From NCBI GenBank assembly GCA_963920705.1, contig OY987230.1, forward strand, positions 9,123,185 through 9,187,184: DNA of 64,000 nucleotides. The letters run 5' to 3'. Below the pieces are notes generated by a model that saw nothing but the letters and a program-made list of their open reading frames with translations, did no database searches and was not told where the DNA came from. The position numbers were made by a program, and so were the translations under genes. Below, piece by piece: positions 35,491 to 45,530 of this stretch (its first letter is position 1; each line of letters opens with the position of its first letter). The DNA comes from Odiellus spinosus. Taxonomy: Eukaryota; Arthropoda; Arachnida; Opiliones; Phalangiidae.

Positions 35491-38400
35491 CTGATAGAAC
35501 AATCTAAAACCCAAAACCACTATCTTAAAATAGCCGTAACCTTTCTCCACGATCTAATAGGCACAAAACGATTGCACCATTAGAAAGAAGACATTCCCTA
35601 AATTAATTTAAAATAATAAAATTAACATGAGCCACTCGTTAAAGAATATTCCGCCATTGATAGAAAACAAGCAAAAACCTGAAAGTGACCCCTATCTTAA
35701 AATGGCCGTAACTTTTCTCCACGATCTCCTAGGCACAAACCGATTGCACCGTTAGAAAGAAGACATTCCCTAAATTAATTTAAAATAATAAAATTAACAT
35801 GAGTGACTCGTTAAAGAATATTCCGACACTGATAGAAAACAAGCAAAAACCCAAAAGTGACCCCTATCTTAAAATGGCCGTAACTTTTCTCCACGATCAC
35901 CTAGGCACAAACCGATTGCACCATTAGAAAGAAGACATTCCCTAAATAAATTTAAAATAATAAAATTAACATGAGCCACTGGTTAAAGAATTTTCCGCCA
36001 CTGATAGAAAACAAGCAAAAACCCGAAAGTGACCCCTATCTTAAAATGGCCGTAACTTTTCTCCACGATCACCTAGGCACAAACCGATTGCACCATTAGA
36101 AAGAAGACCTTCTCTAAATAAATTTAAAATAATAAAATTAACATGAGCCACTGGTTAAAGAATTTTCCGCCAATGATAGAAAACAAGGAAAAACCCAAAA
36201 GTGACCCCTATCTTAAAATGGCCGTAACGTTTCTCCACGATCTCCTAGGCACAAACCTATTGCACCGTTAGAAAGAAGACATTCCCTAAATTAATTTAAA
36301 ATAATAAAATTAACATGAGCCACTCGTTAAAGAATATTCCACCACTGATAGAAAACAAGGAAAAACCCAAAAGTGACCCCTATCTTAAAATGGCCGTAAC
36401 TTTTCTCCACGATCTCCTAGGCACAAACCGATTGCGCCGTTAGAAAGAAGACATTCCCTAAATTAATTTAAAATAATAAAATTAACATGAGCCACTCGTT
36501 AAAGAATATTCCGCCACTGATAGAAAACAAGCAAAAACCCAAAAGTGACCCCTATCTTAAAATGGCCGTAACTTTTCTCCACGATCACCTAGGCACAAAC
36601 CGATTACACCATTAGAAAGAAGACATTCCCTAAATTAATTTAAAATAATAAAATTAACATGAGTGACTCGTTAAAGAATATTCCGCCATTGATAGAAAAC
36701 AAGGAAAAACCCAAAAGTGACCTCTATCTTAAAATGGTCGTAACTTTTCTCCACGATCACCTAGGCACAAACCGATTGCACCATTAGAAAGAAGACATTC
36801 CCTAGATAAATTTAAAATAATAAAATTAACATGAGCCACTCGTTAAAGAATATTCCGCCACTGATAGAACAATCTAAAACCCAAAACCACTATCTTAAAA
36901 TAGCCGTAACCTTTCTCCACGATCTAATAGGCACAAAACGATTGCACCATTAGAAAGAAGACATTCCCTAAATTAATTTAAAATAATAAAATTAACATGA
37001 GCCACTCGTTAAAGAATATTCCGCCATTGATAGAAAACAAGCAAAAACCTGAAAGTGACCCCTATCTTAAAATGGCCGTAACTTTTCTCCACGATCTCCT
37101 AGGCACAAACCCATTGCACCGTTAGAAAGAAGACATTCCCTAAATTAATTTAAAATAATAAAATTAACATGAGTGACTCGTTAAAGAATATTCCGACACT
37201 GATAGAAAACAAGCAAAAACCCAAAAGTGACCCCTATCTTAAAATGGCCGTAACTTTTCTCCACGATCACCTAGGCACAAACCGATTGCACCATTAGAAA
37301 GAAGACATTCCCTAAATAAATTTAAAATAATAAAATTAACATGAGCCACTGGTTAAAGAATTTTCCGCCACTGATAGAAAACAAGCAAAAACCCGAAAGT
37401 GACCCCTATCTTAAAATGGCCGTAACTTTTCTCCACGATCACCTAGGCACAAACCGATTGCACCATTAGAAAGAAGACATTCTCTAAATAAATTTAAAAT
37501 AATAAAATTAACATGAGCCACTCGTTAAAGAATTTTCCGCCACTGATAGAAACAAGCAAAAACCCAAAAGTGACCCCTATCTTAAAATGGCCGTAACTTT
37601 TCTCCACGATCTCCTAGGCGCAAACCTATTGCACCATTAGAAAGACATTCCCTAAATAAATTTAAAATAATAAAATTATCATGAGCCACTCGTTAAAGAA
37701 TATTCCGCCACTGATAGAAAACAAGCAAAAACCCAAAAGTGACCCCTATCTGAAAATGGCCGTAACGTTTCTCCACGATCTCCTAGGCACAAACCTATTG
37801 CACCGTTAGAAAGAAGACATTCCCTAAATTAATTTAAAATAATAAAATTAACATGAGCCACTCGTTAAAGAATATTCCACCACTGATAGAAAACAAGGAA
37901 AAACCCAAAAGTGACCCCTATCTTAAAATGGCCGTAACTTTTCTCCACGATCTCCTAGGCACAAACCGATTGCGCCGTTAGAAAGAAGACATTCCCTAAA
38001 TTAATTTAAAATAATAAAATTAACATGAGCCACTCGTTAAAGAATATTCCGCCACTGATAGAAAACAAGCAAAAACCCAAAAGTGACCCCTATCTTAAAA
38101 TGGCCGTAACTTTTCTCCACGATCACCTAGGCACAAACCGATTACACCATTAGAAAGAAGACATTCCCTAAATTAATTTAAAATAATAAAATTAACATGA
38201 GTGACTCGTTAAAGAATATTCCGCCATTGATAGAAAACAAGGAAAAACCCAAAAGTGACCTCTATCTTAAAATGGTCGTAACTTTTCTCCACGATCACCT
38301 AGGCACAAACCGATTGCACCATTAGAAAGAAGACATTCCCTAGATAAATTTAAAATAATAAAATTAACATGAGCCACTCGTTAAAGAATATTCCGCCACT

Positions 38401-39591
38401 GATAGAACAATCTAAAACCCAAAACCACTATCTTAAAATAGCCGTAACCTTTCTCCACGATCTAATAGGCACAAAACGATTGCACCATTAGAAAGAAGAC
38501 ATTCCCTAAATTAATTTAAAATAATAAAATTAACATGAGCCACTCGTTAAAGAATATTCCGCCATTGATAGAAAACAAGCAAAAACCTGAAAGTGACCCC
38601 TATCTTAAAATGGCCGTAACTTTTCTCCACGATCTCCTAGGCACAAACCCATTGCACCGTTAGAAAGAAGACATTCCCTAAATTAATTTAAAATAATAAA
38701 ATTAACATGAGTGACTCGTTAAAGAATATTCCGACACTGATAGAAAACAAGCAAAAACCCAAAAGTGACCCCTATCTTAAAATGGCCGTAACTTTTCTCC
38801 ACGATCACCTAGGCACAAACCGATTGCACCATTAGAAAGAAGACATTCCCTAAATAAATTTAAAATAATAAAATTAACATGAGCCACTGGTTAAAGAATT
38901 TTCCGCCACTGATAGAAAACAAGCAAAAACCCGAAAGTGACCCCTATCTTAAAATGGCCGTAACTTTTCTCCACGATCACCTAGGCACAAACCGATTGCA
39001 CCATTAGAAAGAAGACATTCTCTAAATAAATTTAAAATAATAAAATTAACATGAGCCACTCGTTAAAGAATTTTCCGCCACTGATAGAAACAAGCAAAAA
39101 CCCAAAAGTGACCCCTATCTTAAAATGGCCGTAACTTTTCTCCACGATCTCCTAGGCGCAAACCTATTGCACCATTAGAAAGACATTCCCTAAATAAATT
39201 TAAAATAATAAAATTATCATGAGCCACTCGTTAAAGAATATTCCGCCACTGATAGAAAACAAGCAAAAACCCAAAAGTGACCCCTATCTGAAAATGGCCG
39301 TAACTTTCTCCACGATCTCCTAGGCACAAACCTATTGCACCATTAGAAAGAAGACATTCCCTAAATTAATTTAAAATAATAAAATTAACATGAGTGACTC
39401 GTTAAAGAATATTCCGCCATTGATAGAAAACAAGGAAAAACCCAAAAGTGACCCCTATCTTAAAATGGCCGTAACTTTTCTCCACGATCACCTAGGCACA
39501 AACCGATTGCACCATTAGAAAGAAGACATTCCCTAGATAAATTTAAAATAATAAAATTAACATGAGCCACTCGTTAAAGAATATTCCGCCA
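35491..39591 (+). repeat. Higher-order block C: 8- and 9-monomer repeats (1370, 1538 bp)
   Basis: The diagnostic monomer is spaced 1370 bp (35491 to 36861), 1538 bp (36861 to 38399) and 1193 bp (38399 to 39592). The 1538-bp unit carries an additional monomer marked by a 3-bp loss (CATTAGAAAGACATTCC, near 37637), repeated near 39176 and 40368. GACCTCTATCTTAAAATGGTCG-type variants occur near 36720 and 38260. Confidence 0.85.
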
Positions 39592-40690
39592 CTGATAGAA
39601 CAATCTAAAACCCAAAACCACTATCTTAAAATAGCCGTAACCTTTCTCCACGATCTAATAGGCACAAAACGATTGCACCATTAGAAAGAAGACATTCCCT
39701 AAATTAATTTAAAATAATAAAATTAACATGAGCCACTCGTTAAAGAATATTCCGCCATTGATAGAAAACAAGCAAAAACCTGAAAGTGACCCCTATCTTA
39801 AAATGGCCGTAACTTTTCTCCACGATCTCCTAGGCACAAACCGATTGCACCGTTAGAAAGAAGACATTCCCTAAATTAATTTAAAATAATAAAATTAACA
39901 TGAGTGACTCGTTAAAGAATATTCCGACACTGATAGAAAACAAGCAAAAACCCAAAAGTGACCCCTATCTTAAAATGGCCGTAACTTTTCTCCACGATCA
40001 CCTAGGCACAAACCGATTGCACCATTAGAAAGAAGACATTCCCTAAATAAATTTAAAATAATAAAATTAACATGAGCCACTGGTTAAAGAATTTTCCGCC
40101 ACTGATAGAAAACAAGCAAAAACCCGAAAGTGACCCCTATCTTAAAATGGCCGTAACTTTTCTCCACGATCACCTAGGCACAAACCGATTGCACCATTAG
40201 AAAGAAGACATTCTCTAAATAAATTTAAAATAATAAAATTAACATGAGCCACTCGTTAAAGAATTTTCCGCCACTGATAGAAACAAGCAAAAACCCAAAA
40301 GTGACCCCTATCTTAAAATGGCCGTAACTTTTCTCCACGATCTCCTAGGCGCAAACCTATTGCACCATTAGAAAGACATTCCCTAAATAAATTTAAAATA
40401 ATAAAATTATCATGAGCCACTCGTTAAAGAATATTCCGCCACTGATAGAAAACAAGCAAAAACCCAAAAGTGACCCCTATCTGAAAATGGCCGTAACTTT
40501 CTCCACGATCTCCTAGGCACAAACCTATTGCACCATTAGAAAGAAGACATTCCCTAAATTAATTTAAAATAATAAAATTAACATGAGCCACTCGTTAAAG
40601 AATATTCCGATTTCCGCCACTGATAGAAAACAAGCAAAAAACCCAAAAGTGACCCCTATCTTAACATGGTCGTAAGTTTTCTCCACGATA

Positions 40691-41666
40691 AGTAGTTCAT
40701 TTTCAGAGTTTCTATCAAATCCTGATTTTGTTCAATTTGAATTTCAGTTTACTTTAAGTTCAAGATTTCCGCACGTAACAAAGGTATGAATACCGACATC
40801 TAATGCTCAAAAGATAGAGCAGAAAAATTCAGTATAGAAGTACGTTCTTGAATTTTAGATTTGAACTAAAACAAAAGCGTCACACTTTGATGTCTAAAAT
40901 GTAGATTAGAGACTCGCAAGTGGATGTTACGATTATAAATATTGTTAGAAACTTAGATCATCAAATGTTTAAAATAGGGAAGCAATGGGGAATTAAAACT
41001 ATTTTATCGATCCAAGAAGAGTGTCCCAAGCAGGTTCAAATAATAAAATCCACCTGAAACTATCCATTTAACCATTTTCTGGTGGTACTATTTTCCTGTA
41101 GTGTAGCTCTTGCCATCTGCAAGCTAAATTTTGATATTTTATTGGAATAAAATTAATATATTCCCGAATTAACGCTAATAGTAGCTTCATTGGTATTTAC
41201 CTCTACGAGTCAAGTATGATTTAAAAAAAAAAAAAAATGGTAAAATATTTATAGAATATAGGTATAACAATTTCGGCATAGATGGCGGCTCAGTTTCAGT
41301 TACACTGAGTGTTTGGTTTGTCAGGTGACAAGTTTCTACTTTCTACTACCCAACACTAGCCGTCAGAAATGAAAAATAATCCGTGTATGGATTTTAACCC
41401 TCTCCCTTCTTTGCTTTACTTGCCCTTTAAATCCCTTTATGAATAATGCATTACCGAAAAGCGAAATTTCGGGTGGTTTTTCAAATAAAAAAAAACATTT
41501 GTAAATATCGTAATTCTTCACGATTTACTGGTACATGATACTTCAGGAAAGAGCTCAAGGTCTACCCAAATATTGATGCTCTTTGAATACTAGAATAATT
41601 ACTGTCAGCAGAAGAAGAAAATAGGAGAAGGGAGACACTCTTTTATTGCGTAATATAATCAGCAAC
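40691..41666. other. No gene recognised; right flank of the satellite
   Basis: Sequence becomes unique immediately after CTCCACGATAAG. There is one poly-A run near 41223. No MITE terminus or mirror of the left-flank 186-bp repeat is present here. Confidence 0.55.
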
Positions 41667-41830
41667 GTTCACTCTAGGCACTTTGGAACCGATTTCAAAC
41701 CTTTTTTAATATTCAAATCAACTTTTCAAGCCAATTATTCAGTTTTTTTGACAAATACCTCTCAATTTGACCCCAAAAGTTTGACCTTTCCAGAACGGTT
41801 ACGAAATATTTCAAAGTCTCTAGTGTGTAC
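41667..41830. mobile_element. Foldback element, family TTCACACTAGAGAC, about 164 bp
   Basis: Left GTTCACTCTAGGCACTTTGG and right CAAAGTCTCTAGTGTGTAC are imperfect inverted copies. Inner blocks AACCGATTTCAAACC and CAGAACGGTTACGAAA pair in part. A short open frame spans the element but has no recognisable domain. Confidence 0.6.
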
Positions 41831-41974
41831 TGGTCTACTTTCTAAGTCGGAAACAGTCTAAAGCCCTCCAAATATTCAATTTAAGATATATTAACGTCGT
41901 ACGATAATTCGTCTGCTAACTCGCGACATCGTGTTTCTGTCTCTAACTTGCGCCGATTTTAGAGCGCATCTGTT

Positions 41975-42136
41975 AAAGGCCGTATCTGCTCTAAAATTTT
42001 CCGTTTTAAAATGCTCTTCCTTTATCCACACAGCCTAGCTTTTACTGTACAATACGCTATGTCAACGTCGTCTGCTAAGCTAGAAAAGATGGCGACTTTA
42101 AAGGGGATTTAAAAATCGCAGATAGCTCCTTTAAGC
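41975..42136 (+). repeat. Dispersed repeat, second copy of 10023-10170
   Basis: Collinear with 10023-10170 through TTTAAAATGCTCTTCC, GTACAATACGCTATG, CGTCGTCTGCTAAGCTAG and GACTTTAAAGGGGATTT. Here it ends at CTCCTTTAAG, and no full TTAA element follows. Confidence 0.7.
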
Positions 42137-42949
42137 CCCGTTTTCAATGAAGATTTTCGTGACTTTAATTTAGTTTTGACGCAAAAAAGGCGTAGTGTCA
42201 GGAATATTAATTTTTACTATCTATCTTTAAACTCGCTTTTAAAGAGCTGCTAGAAACTAAGATTTTAGACTATTTTAATATTGCAATGTGCGCATGGCCA
42301 CGTTCGAAACAATTATTACTTCGTATTGGTGAAGAGAGGTGACGAAATATTTAGTCTAGTATGCTAGTGGTTTGTCAGAAATTGCCTAATATAAGTGTCT
42401 ACCTTCTTGAATTATCTCCTTCCGGTGTTACTTAACCATTAATACCACCCACATTTCTTTGTTCCACACCCTTATATATCGTCCGAACGACTGAAAACAG
42501 TGCAAGTCTACAACGGAAAAAAATTAAAATCAAGCGTGTTTAATACGTAACCATTGATTTCAAAATATGGGTTTGGTGAAAAACCTATATTCCTATATCT
42601 ATAAAGAGCGTTATCATTCTGGAGAGTGTTGCTTGCAAAACGTAATTAGGGCCTACGCGCGAAGCTCAAAGTAATAGCTATTATAGTGTAGGAAGGTTTT
42701 GGATATACATAAAGTCAAATATGGGCAGCCGTTATACTCGGGGCGGTCAGCCCACATTGAAACGTAGGAGAGGTTATATTTAAAATATAAATCTATAATC
42801 CCAGCCTAAATTTTGTAAACCCGGTACTACCCGTTAATGAAATTTTCAATGGAAAGACAAAAAATAATTATTTTTATCCACGGATATATAAAAATTAATA
42901 TTCTTACTTCCGTTAATAATTAGATAAAGATTTGCCCGGTTATTCATTA

Positions 42950-44160
42950 TTAAAGGGAGAATGAGACCATAACAACAAAGCTACGTTCACACTTGCGACT
43001 TGGAAACTGATTCGAATGTTCAAATCGACTTTCCAAGATGTACGTATTTAACCCCAAAATTTTGTAAGTTGACCTTTCCAAAACGGTTCAAAGTCTCTAG
43101 TGTGAACGCAGTTCAATTGATTTTTCTATCATTTCCTTACCCTTTAAATATAGGCCTACCTAATACTTGTTTTTATGAAATAAATCGTAGTTTTGACCAT
43201 ATTGTTGAAATTTTATTATTGAATCACGTGACTCAAGCTTAATTTGATTACCCCATGTACCATATAATTTACATGATTACACATGCCGTAAGAGAGAATT
43301 TTAGAGTGAAACGAAAAAAAACCTCCCATTATTGTTAGCTACGCTAGAAACTTTACGAGCTGTGTCAAAGGGCCCGTGTTGTTTTCGATTTGGTGGTACA
43401 TCAGCACAAATTCGATTTTGGCGCCATAAAGTATTGATAGACTTATGGCGCCCCTCAATTCGGTGCTATTCTAAGATTTAATGTACCAACCGTTCCTTCG
43501 CCACTGAGCTGTGACGTAGAAAGCAATATTTTCTCGCTAAACCACACCTCTTTCATAAAACCAGAAGCCGATGAAACCCTCCTTTGAAGTCTATTACTCC
43601 CGGGTCTTGTCTACCCCTCTCTGTATTGGTTAGTTTCAAAAAGTGCGATTCGTACGCCTCCAAACGGTAGATATTTTCGGAGCGGGAGCTCGTCGAGCGA
43701 ATATCTCTAGCAGCCTTGGAGTTCGTCAAAAAAACGTCGTCGTTTGTGGAGAGAGAGAGAATTTCCAGTTTTCCTTAGACAGGGGGTATGAAGTAGGACC
43801 CCTCCGATCTCGTAAAATTGTGAATTTTACCCATACAGAGAGGAGCGCTATATCGAACCTTAGAGTAGTAGACTTCAAAGGAGGGTTTCATCGGCTTCTG
43901 ATAAAACCAAGTATTAACTAGTAAAAGAAGCTATATATCGATTTTGAACTATTCTGGGGATTATAACTTTTTTCTCAACTAAGAGTAGGAAAAAATGAAT
44001 ATAAAAAGGGCGAGCTTAATATCTCTACCGGTGACCTCAAAATTCAACAATTTGACCTTTAAATAACGGTTAGAAACGGTTTCAATGTCTCTAGTGTGAA
44101 CACTATTAATTTTCCTCGCGTGAACGTAGCTTTGCTGTGTAGCTTCATTCTCTCTTTTAT
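42950..44160. mobile_element. Composite TTAA-type foldback, about 1.2 kb, with nested insert
   Basis: The outer left end reads TTAAAGGGAGAATGAGACC, then ACAACAAAGCTACGTTCAC. The outer right end is its complement: GTGAACGTAGCTTTG, then TTCATTCTCTCTTTTAT. Next inside lie TTCACACT...GAGAC foldback motifs on each side (42984-43110 and about 44020-44102). Between them is the complete 339-bp P-like MITE (43562-43900) with its own 7-bp duplication. The order of insertion is therefore readable: outer element first, 339-bp element later. Confidence 0.6.
43562..43900 (-). mobile_element. P-like MITE, 339 bp, second copy of family CAGAAGCC
   Basis: Same 339-bp length as 2030-2368, in inverted orientation. 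Ends CAGAAGCCGATGAAACCC and complement; perfect 7-bp flanks ATAAAAC (43555-43561 and 43901-43907). Internally conserved blocks include AAATATCTACCGTTWGGAGG read on the minus strand. The frame open at 43643-43921 is inside the element and is not conserved as a protein in the other copy. Confidence 0.88.
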
Positions 44161-44688
44161 ACAACTCAAATTCTAGAGTAGTCACGAAGCTGGGCGAATA
44201 AATTAGGACTATATATAACTGATCACAACGGGATGTTATGGATTATATTAATTCACCTTCCCTTTAATTATTTCTCATTAAAATTTTGAAATCATCATCA
44301 AAATCCTTGTTGGCCCTCGTTAAGGATATAGGGTAATTCGCGACAAGTTTGTTGAATATTGCGTGGGTAAAGAAATTATTCGGATACTTTCTTTAAACTT
44401 CTAGAAAAGTCAGCTGAGTCTGTGCAATGACAAACCTTGTAGGATTTAGAGGTTCTCGCGTCAAAATCGCTCGCACCCGAGGTTCCTAACCTCGATTTTG
44501 TTTTGCTTCCTTGCTCCTTTTATAGAAAGATGAAGATTGAGAGAGGGAACAAAAATTTCTTTACTATCTTACGTCATTTCAGACGTCAAGAGGCCGCCCG
44601 AACGGTTCTCGCTTAGAGTTAAAGAGTCAGTCTCAACAATTTCACGTTTTATCAATTTAGTTCCAGCAAGAGTATATGACAACCTTCG

Positions 44689-45206
44689 CTTTAACAAGGA
44701 GACTACCCAAGGTGTTTATCGTCGATTTTGTCCAAAGTCTGATATAATGTAGACCTATATAAGACATGAAAATCCCCAAAAGGAGACGACGCACTACCCA
44801 TTAGTTTGGCCATAGCAACCGAAAACTCTTTTGGCCATTTCGATCGAAAAAATCTCCATTGAAAAAAGCATGGGATTTTCTCTGTTTCACAGGGGCTACC
44901 TGTGAAACATTTTCAAAATTTTCAAATTGCTTGGAAATTGATAAATGTGCAATATGGTTAGTATCTAGGTAAATTGGGACTTTGTTGGGGTAAAATTGGT
45001 ACCATTTTTGGGAAAAATATTGAAAAGAAATTTCGTTTTTTCGTCGAAGGCGCTTAATGCCCAAAAACGTATTCGGTTGCCGTGGCCGAACCACTGGGTA
45101 GTGCGTCGTCTCCTTTTGGGGATTTTCATATCTTATATAGGTCTACATTATAGCAGACTTTGGACAAAATTGGCGATAAACACCTCGGTTAGTCTCCTAG
45201 TTAGAG
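44689..45206. mobile_element. Long palindromic foldback, about 518 bp, arms over 100 bp
   Basis: The left arm AAGGAGACTACCCAAGGTG through GATATAATGTAGACC, AAATCCCCAAAAGGAG and ACGACGCACTACCCA is repeated in reverse at the right (GGGTAGTGCGTCG, CTCCTTTTGGGGATTT, AGGTCTACATTATA, CACCTCGGTTAGTCTCC). Beyond the arms the centre is not palindromic. No clear target duplication is seen. The two overlapping open frames on opposite strands (44801-45094 and 44996-45301) result from the hairpin. Confidence 0.7.
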
Positions 45207-45260
45207 TATCGGTCTGTGGGACAGATCGACACTGCAAATGGGGCTGGGTGCGCCGACCTT

Positions 45261-45530
45261 TATTAGGAAATAATTTTTGGCTCTCAAATAAGTCCGACTA
45301 GGCTCCGACTACCATTATTAGGAAATAGCTTTTGGCCCTCAAATAAGTCCGACTTGCATGTTGCCGACTTGCATGTTGCCGACTTGCATGTTGCCGACTT
45401 GCATGTTGCCGACTTGCATGTTGCCGACTTGCATGTTGCCGACTTGCATGTTGCCGACTTGCATGTTGCCGATTTGCATGTTGCCGACTTGAGAAAAACT
45501 ACCTTTATTAGGAATTAACTTTTGGCCGAG
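45261..45530 (+). repeat. Direct repeats of a TTATTAGGAAATA block around a minisatellite
   Basis: TTATTAGGAAATAAYTTTTGGC followed by CTCAAATAAGTCCGACT occurs at about 45261 and 45316, and again as TTTATTAGGAATTAACTTTTGG at about 45502. A weaker copy lies at about 46930. The 15-bp minisatellite appears to have grown out of the ...GTCCGACTT end of the second copy. Confidence 0.75.
45349..45483 (+). repeat. Minisatellite, nine perfect or near-perfect 15-bp units
   Basis: Nine copies of CCGACTTGCATGTTG; only the last full unit has one C-to-T change. Because the unit is a multiple of three, every frame reads as a pentapeptide repeat, but no start codon lies in frame upstream. Confidence 0.97.

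Larger units (their letters stand above)
26298..40690 (+). repeat. Satellite DNA array, about 84 monomers of 171-172 bp, with higher-order repeats
   Basis: Uninterrupted head-to-tail array. Successive TTAAAATGGC landmarks (26631, 26803, 26974, 27146) are 171-172 bp apart. The consensus order is CTTAAAATGGCCGTAAC, TTTTCTCCACGATC, TCCTAGGCACAAACCG, ATTGCACC, GAAAGAAGACATTCCC, an AT-rich stretch with AATAATAAAATTAACATGAG, then CTCGTTAAAGAATATTCCGCC, GATAGAAAACAAG and AAAAGTGACCCCTATC. A diagnostic variant monomer (GATAGAACAATCTAAAACCC, with ATCTAATAGGC) recurs at 26425, 27967, 28477, 29160, 29670, 30353, 32066, 32921, 34121, 35491, 36861, 38399 and 39592. All intervals are close to whole multiples of 171. 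The array is AT-rich, has no open reading frame and no match to the vertebrate CENP-B box. Both edges fall near CTCCACGAT, so the length is very close to an integer number of monomers. A centromeric or pericentromeric role is possible but unproven. Confidence 0.97.

Noticed and set aside
26298-40690. Declaring the array a centromere
   Set aside because: Monomer length and higher-order structure are suggestive only. No protein-binding motif could be confirmed and no chromatin data are available.
41275-41300. CTCF-like AGATGGCGGC motif (also CACCAGATGG on the minus strand near 49115)
   Set aside because: Only part of the consensus matches, and such short matches are expected by chance in 64 kb.
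43643-43921. 92-codon open frame
   Set aside because: It lies within the 339-bp MITE, runs out of its end, and is not open in the other copy at 2030-2368.
44801-45301. Two overlapping open frames of about 100 codons on opposite strands
   Set aside because: They mirror each other because the DNA is a long hairpin; the products resemble no known protein.
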